The notes beneath the pieces were generated by a model, which did not search any database, was not told the DNA's origin, and saw nothing but the letters and a program-made list of their open reading frames with translations. Positions 42,932-54,679 of a stretch of 64,000 bases of DNA are shown in pieces. A program made the position numbers and the translations under genes. Within the stretch, counting starts at the first letter, position 1, and the number at the start of each line of letters is the position of its first letter. Origin of the DNA: Diphasiastrum complanatum (Eukaryota; Streptophyta; Lycopodiopsida; Lycopodiales; Lycopodiaceae); the NCBI GenBank assembly GCA_029204225.1, contig CM055095.1, positions 47,692,510 to 47,756,509 of the forward strand, given 5' to 3'.

Positions 42932-45209
42932 GGACCCACGGCCTGAAGTAGTGCCGGTCCCTCGGCACTCTATCGGTTCAGTAAAGGGTCTTCTTGGCCC
43001 GCCTCTGGTGGATCAGGTAGCCCGTGACGTCTTCCATGAAATTGATGCGGCCCTTGGGCGTGTGAAGGGACTTGTGGACTCCTGCCAGCTAGTCTTGGTC
43101 GATGCATGCTTGGAATCTGCACGTCCAAGGATCGCCGAGGAATGCAGCTCGGTAATAGACTCGAATGACTGGCAGCTGATCTTCGACTTTGTCGGAGGCG
43201 AGCGACTTGGTTTTAATCCTCATTAAATGCTCTAAGTCTCGGACGTAAGTGGCTGCCGTGCAGACTGTTGAATCAGGGCAGTTGAAATATTTATTGGCAA
43301 ATATGGTGAGAGCCCTTCGGGCATCTACATCTGTATCCCAATCATGCTCTGAATGGATCCATGGCCAATTGAAATTTTGAATGGTGATCTTGTCCAGAGG
43401 GGTGCTACATTCCGCCCATTTGGATCGTCATCTGCATGGCAGGAAGCCGCGTTCACCCGTAGTTGTTGCGGACTTGTCACATAGGCCCTGATGGACGCAG
43501 GGTCTCTTTCAAAGAGCTGTTGACGCCACTATGGTTGTGGTTGAAGGGCGAGTAGTGCTCACAGCTCATTGCCTTTTATTGTCTGCACCGAAAATGATAT
43601 CTGTCAACCGCCTCTTGATGACTCGTGGGGATACTTAGCTAGAAATTTGTTTATTTTCTCCTCATTTGTGTCTTGGCCTTGGTCTCGAGTGTCAGCACCC
43701 ATATCAGCTGGTCCTTGGTCTTGGCCTTTGGACCCTTGATCTTTACTTAACCCCCCTACTGCTTGTTGGCCTTGGTCATGGCTCGTGCTTGCCTGTGCAA
43801 CATCAAAAACAGGTGGCGGTGGAATTACCACTGGGGTGGGTTGGGTCTTCTTCTCCATGTACTGCTGGCAAGCCTTGAGGGCTTGTTTGGCCTGGGCGAG
43901 CTCGTGAGTTGCGCTTGCTCGGTACTTGTCAAACTATGTCTGGTAGCTGTTTAACATTTGGCTATATACCTGAATTTGATGCCTAAAGAGATTCATCTCT
44001 GCTTGAGAGAGCGGCCTTGAGTCTAGTGCAGGTTGAGCTAGCCAGGCGAGTTTTTCACTTTATAAGGCTTTCACTTCTGCCCCCAAGCGCATATTCTCTG
44101 CTTCATAAATTTGTAGTTGCGCCTAGAGGGGAGCCAGCCGTTGGGACGCTTTGGATTGAAGCTCCCGCACCTTCGTGGAGGCCTCTATCAATGCTTTGGA
44201 GAGGCTTTGGATATATTGATTGAGGCCATCCTCCTTCTGCTGCAGCTTGGCGAAATCCCGGTGCCCTTCTTGTTCATGTTGTTGAGCTATGAAAAGCTCT
44301 TGCTGCAGCTTCATGGATTCCACTCACAGTTGGGTGTTGCTTGTTGCCAGGTGGAGTACCTGGCTACTACCGCCTCCTAGATGTATGTCCCCAAGGTTTG
44401 GTACGTCGTCGTTAAATATGTTGGAACAGCCGGTACGCTGGTACTGAGAGGGGCTTGTGTTGTAGAGGCCCCAACGACTTGTGGAGCACCATCATCGTTG
44501 TCTTCAGTCAGGTTCTCGGGGGACTATTGTCGTCTGGGGCAATGGGATCTGTCCGATCTGGTGATGGTATGAAAATTGTTTGAACAAATGAATCATCATG
44601 CAATGGTTGGTTGCCCTCGGCAACCTTTGGTGGCGAAACAAGTGGTGTGAGAGAAACAGTAGTGGAAATGGGAGTGGGGACTGTTTGTCCACACGAGATG
44701 ATGGGTGGAACAGAGGGGAACTGAAGTGTGGTGTGGAGCACGGAAGGCAAGGATGGAGCATAAATGGTCTAACGTGGGGGTGAAAAGTTGATGACTTGCA
44801 TCCACGCTAGAGTGTCCGGAGACAACTGAGAATCAGAGGGATTAAATTGGAGAGGAACAACGGTGGAGACAGGAGCAATGGAGGATGCGATAGTGATGGA
44901 AGGGGTAGTGGATAATGGAACAGAAGTGGAAGTGGTATCAACAGAGTAAACGAGAATTGAAACAGAATTAGTCGTGGATGGAACAGAAAGAGGAGTAGTG
45001 ACAACAGAGACAGGAGGAGGAGGTTGTACAGAAGAAAAAGTGGCGGTGGTTGATGGAGTGGTTATTGATGTGGCGGTGGTACGTCATCTGGTGGTAGGTG
45101 GAGATGAGGAGGAAGGGGTAGTGCCACACATTCTTTTGTTGGCCGTTGTGTCAGTAACTGCAGATTGGGAGGATGCGGCAGATGGCGGATAAAGGTTAGT
45201 GTGTGGCAT
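42932..45209 (-). pseudogene. Long Ser/Thr/Pro-rich gag-like frame with coiled coil (gypsy)
   Basis: From ATG 45209 (MPHTNLYPPSAASSQ) the minus strand runs Ser/Thr/Pro-rich through a TGA and a TAG to 44508. It is followed by a Gln/Glu-rich coiled-coil segment (44123-44323, FAKLQQKEDGLNQYIQSLSK), a proline stretch PVVIPPPPVFD (43604-43858), and a capsid-like part (DVDARRALTIFANKYFNCPD, about 43250-43340). It sits directly downstream of the LTR at 45.25-46.38 kb, as a gag should. Zinc knuckles and pol are missing at the 42.93-kb cut. Confidence 0.55.
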
Positions 45210-45249
45210 GATGGAGGATAGAAGGCTGGAGCGGCGGAAACCTCACACT

Positions 45250-46385
45250 TTCACCTCGAGAAGTGACAGGGGACCTACTGCTAACGAGTGTCGGATGGTA
45301 AGAACTGTAGTTTAGAGCGCAGATCTGGGTTTAGAGTGTGCAGATGAAAGCTTGTATGAAGTTTGGTTGTAATCATAGAACTTGAAAATTTCAATGAAAA
45401 TTTGAGCAGAGCTTCGCCAGCAAAGGTGACAAATGACTTGAATTCAACCCTTATATAGTGGAATTTAGAGTGCGTATTAGGTGAAATCCTCTTTCCCTTG
45501 CTCAGTTCCACCCAAATTTTGACAAGGACCTTCTTCACAAATTCATTAAGAAGTTTGCAAGAGTTCACAAGGTGATTTGACTATCCTGCGAAGGTTCTGC
45601 GAGGGTTTAGACTGTCTGCGAGGGTTCAACTCTCACAGGAGGTGATCCCTTGCACAACATGTTCTTGTGGTTGGATTTTCAAGATCAGACTATGTAGGCA
45701 GGCTAATTTCATTGCTCAAATTCCATTTATGCCCCTTGCGAAGGTTGGTATGATGATCTTGATGCTCTACGAAGGTTCTAAAGATTCAGCTTGTGGGAAC
45801 CCTCGCATACACTAAAAAATGATGATTTTTTCCATCAGTAACTCTCACAGAGATTTTCATGGATGCTTCTGGGTCAGATCTAGTGACTGTCCAAGCTTCA
45901 AGGCTATCTCCTAAGGGATCTCCAAAAATCATGAAAAAAGTGCTCTTTTAGAGTGTTTTTTGACGAGATCTTGAGATTCTCTTATTTTTAACTTTTGCAA
46001 ACTGGTAATTCACTTCATCCATGTTAGATATGACTATTGGTAGTTCTTTGGAAGTTCTGATGAAAATTTGGTAGCAGATCCATCAGTTTTGGGTGAAATT
46101 TGTCCTTAATTTGCCATAGTTACTGAGATCAAGATTTCTGAGCTGCAAATTTGAGGGACTTATTGGCGTAATCTGATGATCTGCTTCCTTCTTGATCTTA
46201 TCTAGATCTAGATCCCTCTTGAATCTTGATGGATTTTTTTGATCTTGCCAGATTTGGCTGAATCTTGATGGATCTAGCTTGATTTGGCTTGATCTTCCTA
46301 GATCTAGTTGTGATGGCCTAGCAGAATAGCTTTTCATCACATGCCAACACCAACCTAGATCTATCTCACTACGGTGGCCAGTACT
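45250..46385 (-). repeat. LTR-type region following gypsy-1 pol and preceding a second gag
   Basis: Minus-strand non-coding DNA with repeated AACCCTCGCAGA / AACCTTCGCA motifs also seen at 52.45-52.72 kb. It has a TATA-like CCACTATATAAGGG at about 45458 and GATCTAG-rich repeats at 46.15-46.35 kb. It lies both after the integrase of gypsy-1 and before the gag-like frame at 45209, so it may be one LTR shared by two tandem elements. Exact ends not found. Confidence 0.55.
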
Positions 46386-46389
46386 TGTG

Positions 46390-47431
46390 CGACCGGCTAC
46401 CGTTGATGGGTGTATCAAACTTTGTTCCATCTAGCTTCTCTAGATTCACGGCTCCATGATTAAGAATCTCTTTGATCCGGTAAGGACCTTCGCCTGTGAA
46501 TTTTAATTATCCCTTGATCGCCTTGGTTTTATAAATCAGGACCAGATCTCCAAAACGAAGATCCTTATTTTGTAACCTGCGATCGTGCCATGCTTTGCGT
46601 CTTTCCTTTTCAGCTGCCCATGCATGCACAGCTAATAAGCGTGTTTCACATAGTTCATGCAGAGCTTCGTGGTGCAGTTGTAGAGATTTGGATTCATTAA
46701 GATGTTGCGTTGTGGCAATCGTTAATGAAGGGACTAAAAATTCTACTGGCATTACAGCATCCTGACCATATACCAATTGGAAAGGTGTTTGATCAGTGCT
46801 TTCCTTATATGTTGTCCTGAATGCCCACAGAGCAGCATGCAACTTGTGTTCCCAATCTGATCTACTAGCTTCAACTATTTTTGTGAGCACACTACACAGG
46901 ATCTTGTTGGATGATTCTGCTTGCTCATTACCGCAAGGATAATAAGGGGTACTGGTTCTATGGATCACGAAGAATTCCTCCAACAGGACCTTGATGGTCT
47001 CATTGATGAAATGACTTCCGCGATCGTTGACTATCTCCACCGGGCATCCAAAGCGCACAATGATATTTTCATAAAGGAACTTGGCAGTTGTCCTAGCATC
47101 AGCAACTCTTACTGCCTTGGCATCGACCCACTTGGTGAGATAGTCCATGGCTACGATTATGTATCGATCCTGGGTACTCCCTTGTTGCAGGGTGGATTGG
47201 ACCGATGTAATCCAATCCCCACTTTTCGAATGGTGCTTGGGCTAAGACCGGATGTAGTAGGTCATAATTCAATCTCGTTGGTCTCCTTGCCTTTTCACAC
47301 ACATCGCACTTCCTCAGGTATTCCTCCGTATCCTTATGAATCGTTGGCCACCAACATCCTGATTGCAGAATCTTGCGAACTGTAATGTCGGATGCAAAAT
47401 GGCCTCCACCCATGCCTTCATGTGAAAGCAA
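46390..47431 (-). pseudogene. Gypsy-1 integrase
   Basis: Minus strand: HHCC finger (HEGMGGGHF; CDVCEKARRP), FEKWGLDYIGPI (first Asp), then after a frameshift near 47150 MDYLTKWVDAKAV, EIVNDRGSHFINE (second Asp) and NEQAESSNKIL (Glu). It ends with GPYRIKEILNHGAV and INGSR near 46395. No chromodomain follows, consistent with a Tat/Athila-like (non-chromoviral) lineage. Confidence 0.9.
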
Positions 47432-47659
47432 AATGATTGGGTGGCCTCATGAGGAAGAATACACCGCCAAAGAATCCCATCTGGTTCTCTTCGATACAAT
47501 TGGCCGACAATCAACTGATAAGGTCTAGCTTTCAAGATCAATTTCCACTGATCCGCCTTTGGTAGTGATTTGTCTGGTTGGCCCCGCATTAGATATTCAA
47601 CAATGTCGGCAGCCCATTCTAGTACTATGTCCACATAGAATAAGGCAGCATCAACCAAC

Positions 47660-48010
47660 TCATCGTCGGGTTGGGTTGCAACCTTCTTTCCCTTGATTCG
47701 CGACACATGATCTGCCATGTAGTGTTGTTTTCCCTTGCATACTACGGTCCATATAAAAAGCAAAATGTGTGGCCATCAAGTAATGCCAAAACTTCTTAGC
47801 CACATAGATCATCGCCAATGCTTCCTGCTCTGTGGCTGAATAATTCATTTCTGTATCACTGAGCTGTCGGCTTGCAAATCGGATTGGAAAATCCTTTTTG
47901 TGTTCTCCTGGCTGGATTAAGACTGCTCCAACTGCATACTTCGATGCGTCCATATGCACATGAAACTCAATGGACCAATTGGGTGGACATAAGATTGGTG
48001 TTGAAACCAA
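47660..48010 (-). pseudogene. Gypsy-1 RNase H
   Basis: Minus strand FHVHMDASKYAVGAVLIQ, IRFASRQLSDTEMNYS and EQEALAMIYVAKKFWHYL are the core RNase H of Ty3/gypsy. The tail continues through 47314-47660 (VVCKGKQHYMADHVSRI, the linker to integrase) with a frameshift. Confidence 0.9.
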
Positions 48011-48052
48011 TGCATCTTTAAGGTTTTGGAAAGCCTTTAGAGCTTCTTCGTT

Positions 48053-48985
48053 TCAATGTGGATCCATTGTGAGTTTGTAAATTGGTCGGGCTAACTCCGC
48101 AAAATCTAGAATGAAGATCCTATAATAGTTAGCATGACCCATGAAGATGTAGACTTCACGGATCGTCCCCGGTGGTGGTAGATCAACAATGATCCTGATC
48201 TTAGATAGGTCTCTGGCGATCCTGTGTCTCGATACTATATGGCCGAGAATCAAGCCATGTGTAACCCAAAATTGAAATTTTTCTGGATTCAAGGATATAT
48301 GAAAATTGTGACATTTTTGTAGCATCTTCTCCAAATTGGATAAGTGTTCTGAGTCTGGTCCATGCATGCACAGATCGTCCAAGAAAATTTCCAGAAATTT
48401 TTGCAAATACTCTATGAATGCCATCTGCATGACACGTTGGAGAGTGCTTGGGACATTGCAAAGTCCAAATGGCATCACCTTACAGGCATAGGTTCCCCAT
48501 TCCGTGGTGAATGCTGTCTTATGCTGGTCTTGGAGTGCTATCTTCACCTGGTTGTAACCGCTGAAGCTGTCTAAAAAACTGTAGGCTTCAGCGCCAGCTA
48601 CTCTATCGAGGATACTTTCCGTAAAGGGTAAAGAAAAATGATCCTTTTTGGTGACTGCATTTAGTGCCTTCAGATTCACACAGATTTGCATTTTGTCGTT
48701 CTTCTTGGGTACTATAACTATCAGTGATACCCATTCTGTGTGCTTGATTTCATAAATAAAATCTGCATCCAACAACTTCTGCAACTCCTGTTTGATCAGC
48801 TTCGTATAGTTTGGGTTGCAACAGTAGCAACGACTCACCTTGGGGACTGCTCCATCCACCAAGGGTATGGTGTGTTGGACTACTATTGGTGGAATGTCCT
48901 TCAGATCATTGTAACTCCAGGCAAAACAGTCTTTATACTCCACCAACAACTTGAATTTTGTGGGCGTTAATTGTTGGGCCCACAT
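48053..48985 (-). CDS. Gypsy-1 reverse transcriptase frame
   Basis: 310 codons on the minus strand. The RT order is intact: HTIPLVDGAVPKVSRCY, LDADFIYEIKHTEWVS, IVPKKNDKMQICVNLKALN, YSFLDSFSGYNQVKIAL, VMPFGLCNVPSTLQRVM, EIFLDDLCMHG (FxDD catalytic pair present, about residue 205) and the thumb LILGHIVSRHRI. LDSFSGYNQ wording and the absence of a chromodomain suggest a Tat/Athila-type element. It is an open piece of polyprotein. Confidence 0.88.
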   Translation of the reverse strand: MWAQQLTPTKFKLLVEYKDCFAWSYNDLKDIPPIVVQHTIPLVDGAVPKVSRCYCCNPNYTKLIKQELQKLLDADFIYEIKHTEWVSLIVIVPKKNDKMQICVNLKALNAVTKKDHFSLPFTESILDRVAGAEAYSFLDSFSGYNQVKIALQDQHKTAFTTEWGTYACKVMPFGLCNVPSTLQRVMQMAFIEYLQKFLEIFLDDLCMHGPDSEHLSNLEKMLQKCHNFHISLNPEKFQFWVTHGLILGHIVSRHRIARDLSKIRIIVDLPPPGTIREVYIFMGHANYYRIFILDFAELARPIYKLTMDPH

Positions 48986-49034
48986 GCACTATTTTTTCTT
49001 CTTCACCTGGCTCGACAAGGTTCATTGACTGTGT

Positions 49035-49967
49035 TCACACAGGTCCCTCGAAGACTTGTTCCACTGGTGCCTGATTTTGATCAGGTTCTCGCTGGTCTTG
49101 CGGCATCATAATTACCACGTCATCCAAGGTATCATTCTTGAAGGTTTCAGGCATCTCGTGAACTAGTGCTCGTCGAGATTCCTCCTTCAGCATATTGATC
49201 TTGGCCCAACTGGTCATTTTTTGGTTCTCCGTCATCTGAATAGAAGATGACGTTGTATCTGAGTCCATCTTGATCGACTTCAAGAAATTCAACACCTTCT
49301 TTTTGCCCCTTTTTGTTATATTGGTGGATTCGTCCTTGTTGTCTTTCATCGGAACTAGCGTGACATTCGTCTCGTGGTTGTCAATATCAACATCCACTGT
49401 TGCTATAGCCTCTTCGGGTGAATGACTCCATCGGATCACCTGGTTGTAGCGTTGTTTCAATTGATTCTTCTTATTGGCAGGTGTCGTTGGTGGATCGATC
49501 CTTGAGACTTTCGCCATAGCAGACTTTTGCAGCAATTGAGCTGGTACTTTCTTGATTCCGTAATGATCTAGGTCCACGTGCTGTAGGACCTGCTCATCAG
49601 TCAGCTCAGTCTCCTTTTTATAAGTTAGAGCATGTTGCCAAGGAACTAAATCATCGTCCACTGGGTTCTCAATAGGTTCCGCTGACAGCCATGCTACGTT
49701 TATCATATTCACTCCAAATGTGATTTGTGTGTCCATAGTGTAACACTTGGGTGAAGATGTGTCGGGTTCAGGATCTGATTCATATTGACATGCTCGGCAG
49801 TCAATAGTTGCTAATGCATCCGTCCATCTCACGACATCCATCTTTGAATCATAGTGACCACCCTTGGCTGGGCTTGGGCGATCAATCGTGTGATCTGTCG
49901 TGGATGATCCGTCATCAGCTTTGGGTGCAATAGGTTTCACCGCCCATGTGGTTGGATCAACCCTCAC
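49035..49967 (-). CDS. Gypsy-1 linker frame between protease and RT
   Basis: 310 open codons following the protease on the minus strand. It is acidic and low in recognisable domains (DPTTWAVKPIAPKADDGSS; RYNQVIRWSHSPEEA). The opening DPTTW matches the end of the gypsy-2 protease frame at 56970, so it belongs to pol or gag-pol. Function unknown. Confidence 0.6.
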   Translation of the reverse strand: MRVDPTTWAVKPIAPKADDGSSTTDHTIDRPSPAKGGHYDSKMDVVRWTDALATIDCRACQYESDPEPDTSSPKCYTMDTQITFGVNMINVAWLSAEPIENPVDDDLVPWQHALTYKKETELTDEQVLQHVDLDHYGIKKVPAQLLQKSAMAKVSRIDPPTTPANKKNQLKQRYNQVIRWSHSPEEAIATVDVDIDNHETNVTLVPMKDNKDESTNITKRGKKKVLNFLKSIKMDSDTTSSSIQMTENQKMTSWAKINMLKEESRRALVHEMPETFKNDTLDDVVIMMPQDQREPDQNQAPVEQVFEGPV

Positions 49968-50347
49968 AGCCTACTCTCTGTTCTCAAATGTGAGTTTCTC
50001 GTACCCCAGTTGTGTACTACTTGTGTAGTCCTCAACCATGGTCTTCTCAGTAAAACACGATATGCAGTTGAAGATTCAAGTATATCCATGACTACAAAAG
50101 TGATCACAAACTGCATGCCTGCTATTTTTACAAGGATATCGGCAACCACACCCTTTGGTTTTACACAGGATTGATCTGCTAGCTTGATGGCGAATCTTGC
50201 TGGCTTCAACCCTTGTAGACCCCAATTTTCATATAAAGTAGTGGAGATCAAATTGACTCCTGATCCTCCATCTACTACTGTTGCCTCGTCCTCGTATCTC
50301 TTGTGTTTGATTGGTAGGGTGATGTTGTGTTCCTCACTTTCCCACAT
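49964..50347 (-). pseudogene. Gypsy-1 aspartic protease
   Basis: Minus strand VVDGGSGVNLISTTLYENWG carries the retroviral-type active site as DGGS, followed by VVMDILESSTAYRVLLRRPW (ILG-like). The copy at 56646-57011 has the same DGGSGVNLIS and keeps LLGRPWL. The D-G-G-S form replaces the common D-S/T-G and is shared by both copies, so it is a family trait. Confidence 0.85.
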
Positions 50348-50408
50348 TGCCCCGATGTGGAGGACGTTACTTGTTCTTCATAGCTTGTACAATATATGGG
50401 CTCAGACA

Positions 50409-52404
50409 CTACTGGCTCCTCGTCCGTTTTGGCCCATTCAGCCAAAAGGCTTTTAGAAAGTGGCGCAATTCGTAGTAATTCCCCGAGAGGTAAACTAACA
50501 CGGCTTGCCAATAAGATTGTGAGCCTTTCGGTACATGGTTCCTCGGGATCCACCATGTGAAAAGGTGGTTCATGACGATGCAAACGATCATTCTGATCAG
50601 TGCGTAATGATGAGCCCATTTGCGGTTCCCGTTCGCCGTCAGCTGGAGGTTCCATAGGATTGCCTTTTCTTGCTCTTTTTCCTTTGCTTGTGCTCTCTGT
50701 ACCCAGTGTCGTATTTTTTGGTACTGTCTTCTTTCTTCTCTCACATTCGGATATGGCACTGAGGTTGAGAGTTGGTCATCAGTGACCAATGGTGCTGGTG
50801 AGGGAGCCACTTCCTTCCTCTTATGTGCTCGTGTAACGGCTAACACAGGAGCATAGAAATGTTGCCCTTCTAGTGGCATCACCACTGGAATTGTTGCTTG
50901 CTGTATCGCAATGAACTTCAGTGGTGCACTGGTTCCAGGTCTCAATGGACAATTTTTTAGGCAGTGTCCATAACCGCATTCTCAGCAGAAGAATGTATAT
51001 TGTCCCTTGTAAGGACATTCCGCAATCCTGTGTCCTTCACTGCATTCATAGCAGCCATAATTTCTTCCGCCTTGATGCTGAGTTTGAGCTGCATAGGTCA
51101 CAAAATATTCATTTATGGCAGGATCTATAAATGGCTCCTCCGGTCCATACCATTGATGCTGCTCAGGTTGAGGTGGTACTTGCATCTCTGGTTCCGCTGC
51201 TGTCAGGTTTACATGGGCCATTGGTGGTGCAGGTAAGGCCATACGCTGTTATTGATTCAGTGCACTGTACTTCGGTTCCATGTTTGGTGCCCCTTGATGA
51301 TATGGATAATAAGTCTGATAAGGACTTCTCTTCTGTTGAACAATCCGGGGGCTAAATGAGCAAAATGTCATATCGTACAATGTTGCATTACACAGATGGC
51401 AAAATCTATGTGTCAGTCATAGATTTTGCTTTAGGACTGGACACTCGTTCACTGTATGGTTTTGTGTGCATACTGAACACCATACATTCTCCCGTCGTGG
51501 ATACTGTAGCTGGTTTGGTTCCGGTTGATGTGGCGTGGCTGCTACAACTCCTTGTAAGACTTTCAATTTTTGATCATAAGTCCTCCATCTGTTGTTTGTG
51601 TAATTTTGTCATTTGATCCAACAGCAGTTCTGTGGATAGAGCGGATGCAGTTGATGACAATGATGTTATCGAGGGAGTAGGAGTATAGGTGGATGGATAT
51701 TCGTCGTCAGATCTCTCATCCTCTTCCCTGATGGCATCTTCCATAGCTTCTTGCAGAGTAGTGTACTGCTCCCATCGTTTCAGTTCTCTTCTGATGCTTC
51801 GTGGTAGTCCGGCTAGGAACCACATGATCACCGCATGATCGGGAGTTAGGGTTGCACTGCACTCGGATCATAGATGTTTGACCCGTTCAATATAGTCCCT
51901 GACCCTTTCTCATTTTCCCATCTTGACTTTGCTCAGCAGGAGAAACAAGGCTTCTAGGAATTTCCTTGGTTTAAAGTGCGTGATGAGAGCCACTTTAACC
52001 GCTTCCCAGGTAGATTGTTCTTCCTCTGACGGGTTCAAAAACCAATCCTGGTCCACTGCTAATAAGGACATGGGAAACAGCATTAGCTTTTCTGCAAGTG
52101 TCCGTTAGCCGTAGATTTCACAAGCTTGCTCCTAGATCTGGAGGAAGCGGATGGGATCTGATGATCCATCGTATTTTGGTATTTCCATCTGTGGTGCTCT
52201 CTTGACTGCTTGCAAGGGAGCGACAGGTACGGGTTGGCCCATTGGTTTCATTGGCGTTGGTTCCAGTTCTGTCTCTTGTTGTGCAACTGCTAATCTGGGA
52301 AGGTGTGGTGCTTGATTTGCTATCCTCCTTGAAAGTAGTTGGATCTTGCTTGTACAGTGGGATGCAGTATGGATCTTAACGATCTGATCAATCTGATCAG
52401 TCAA
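50409..52404 (-). pseudogene. Gypsy-1 gag with multiple zinc knuckles
   Basis: Minus strand. The capsid part has MEIPKYDGSSDPIRFLQI (about 52130-52190), EEEQSTWEAVKVALITHF and WFLAGLPRSIRRELKRWEQY (51574-51831). The nucleocapsid then has CSVCTQNHTVNEC (51441-51479), a second knuckle with His changed to Tyr (CHLCNATLYDMTFC, about 51360-51400), CYECSEGHRIAEC (about 51015-51053), and a fourth C-x2-C-x3-H-x4-C form interrupted by a stop (about 50949-50987). A basic linker 50409-50945 leads to protease. Several stops and frameshifts. Confidence 0.82.
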
Positions 52405-52444
52405 AAGTGAAATTTAGGCCTTGTATGGTGGTTTTTCCTTGATA

Positions 52445-52725
52445 ACATTTTACTCCTTGCACTGATTGACTTGGGATTTTGACAGTAGCTAGATCTGGTG
52501 CAGATCTTTCCACTGATCTAGTCTGCGAGGGTTCTCTTGTGCGAGGGTTCTTTAGCTAATTTTGTAGATAAAAAACTTAATATCTCTCAGATATTTGAGA
52601 AGTAACTCTCGCAAGAATCATAGTAGCTGAATCTGGGTCAGATCTCACTATGGAATTTTCTACAAGAGTTAACTCTCACACTAAGTGAAAATTTCATTGT
52701 ATGCGAGGGTATAGAACCACTATTT
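52445..52725 (-). repeat. Truncated 5' LTR/leader of gypsy-1
   Basis: Minus-strand AACCCTCGCA motifs and AGATCTGACCCAGA match the 45.25-46.38-kb region. It is cut at about 52725 by copia B RT sequence. Confidence 0.6.
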
Positions 52726-52729
52726 TGGC

Positions 52730-53175
52730 TTGATCTTCACCAAATCTCAGATCTGGACACTGGTCGACTTCCCCACTCACAAGAGAGTTATGGACAACAA
52801 GTGGATCTTCAAGAAGAAGATCAACTCTGATGGTTCCATTGCCAAATGGAATGCACGCCTGGTGGCTAAAGGATTCACTCAAGTCCAAGGAGTGGATTAT
52901 CAAGAAATTTTTAGTCCTGTCGTCAAGATGCAGTCAATCAGGATTCTGATTGCGTTAGTAGCCGCGGAAGACCTCGAAATGCATCAAATGGATGTCAAGA
53001 CAGCATTTCTCAATGGCAATGTCAAAGAGGAGCTGTGCACCTTCCAACCAGAAGGGTTCGAAGTCAAAGGCCAAGAGCACAAAGTGTGCAAGCTGCACAA
53101 AACAATCTACGGTCTGAAACGGGCCGCAAGAGCATGGTTCAATAGAATCAACTCTTATCTTATTCAATGCTTTGG
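52730..53175 (+). pseudogene. Copia B reverse transcriptase, N-terminal half
   Basis: An uninterrupted copia RT: IWTLVDFPTHKRVMDNKWIF, ARLVAKGFTQVQGVDYQE, FSPVVKMQSIRILIAL, MHQMDVKTAFLNGNVKEE and TIYGLKRAARAWFNRI, ending LIQCFG at 53175. It would follow the copia B integrase at 42.15 kb if the intervening block were removed. The C-terminal half is found inverted, starting at 55720. Confidence 0.9.
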
Positions 53176-53605
53176 TGGGACAGGTAAAGCTAAACGTTTC
53201 GGGTATCCAAGAGCAGATTGTCACGGTCTTATTGTTGGATTATCTCCATACTATGGTTCTCATCTGGGCATACCGTTATTGAATTATCCGAAGGTCGAAG
53301 TTGCAAAAAGCAGTCTCATGATCAGGTGAATTACATAGATGGCAAACACTGAGTTCCATTCATTTTTTCAATTGAGGACACTCGTTTACTGTGTGATTTC
53401 CTATACAAATAGAACACCAGACATTTTTCCTACTAGGAAAAGTCTTTGCAAACTTTTCAGGTTCCTTGTTTGCTTCCCCGTGGAAATTTTCCAATGCTTT
53501 GATCTTCTCATCCAATTGCAGCTGCAACTTTTTCATCTGTTTCTGCTGGTTCTTCCCAAGTTTCTTGAACTCGTTGAGCATCATTTTTGCAGTAGCATTA
53601 AACAA
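53176..53605 (-). pseudogene. Gypsy-2 gag segment, inverted
   Basis: Minus strand MMLNEFKKLGKNQQKQMKKL is a coiled-coil-like basic segment. It is followed by knuckle NVWCSICIGNHTVNEC (53378-53416), a stop, knuckle CHLCNSPDHETAFC (53303-53343), and then LALPVPP at the 53176 junction. The same order, in gypsy-1, is continuous with the sequence that here starts at 55721 on the other strand. Confidence 0.85.
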
Positions 53606-54666
53606 GCACGATCAAACAACGATAGAGTGCATTCAATCACAATAGGCATTCATCTATGTTATACATAGATAGAAAAATTGATGCTGCTATATTACACTGA
53701 AGCACAATACAAATAGCAATTACAACCAAAAATTGACAGCATAACTGGGAGGCTCAAATAATACGTCTCATGGATGAAGCAACCTATAATCTATGTTTGG
53801 ATGATTAATTTATAGATTTCATCCGTGTTTTAATAACATTGAATGTTTGTCACCTAATCATAAAGTCGTTGTACTTGGAAGTCTTTTGTGACAATTGTAC
53901 ATAATATATATATACGGTCACCAAATTAGTATCATAAATGCGAACGAGGACGTCGCAAAATCTCTCACTTCGCACTTTATGTGAAGTGATTTTATCTCAC
54001 TTCGCAAATTACGGGAAGTGGCTGAGAACATTCCTCATTCAAAACAGATAACCTTCGGCATTTTTCTCTCCTTTCGAGGTTTTGCAAAAAAGATGAAAGT
54101 GTCTTTAAACAAAAAAAAGGTGAAATCTCTTTAACAGTTCAACTCTTTTGCTCTTTTCGGGAAAGCCGAAGGTGCCCTTAAAACAAGTTAAAAGTGCCCT
54201 TAAAAAGTTGGTGAAGGTGTCTTTAACAATTTAACCCTTAAAAATAGAGGACCTTCTGGAATTTTCTGTCTCTTCGCATTTTTTAGGAAAATGCGAAAAG
54301 GGGCGAAGGTGTTGAAAATAGTTAAATTGTTGAACTACGAACAAGTTGACTTCTTAAAAATAATTGAACAGAAGAAGTTGAAGCTAAGTGTTGCAGTTAT
54401 CGAGAAAGTGTGAAAAATGCGAACTACGACACACTGTGTATTTTTCTGTAGACTTGTTCTAGAAGCAAGTTTTGTGGAAGTCCTTGAAGATGGCCAAGTC
54501 TTCAATGACTTCAAGTTATTAAACTTAACATCTGAACTTAAAATTATAATGGGATTGGTTACCCTTTGTTGGAGATCAGTTGAAAGTCCATTGTGAATGT
54601 CCTTCAAATAAATTGGCTGTCTAAATTATGATTCCAAGAAGGCAACTATGGGCTTAATTTCCAACA
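53606..54666 (-). repeat. 3' LTR of copia B, inverted
   Basis: Minus strand TGTTGGAAATTAAGCCC begins at 54666, right after the polypurine tract AAGGGGGAC. It is collinear with 39499-40617 to its end at GCTTGTTTA (53606). Confidence 0.9.
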
Positions 54667-54679
54667 GTCCCCCTTAAGG

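Noticed and set aside
44598-45192. Plus-strand Gly/Val/Trp-rich frames
   Set aside because: Shadows of the Ser/Thr/Pro-rich gag-like frame on the minus strand.
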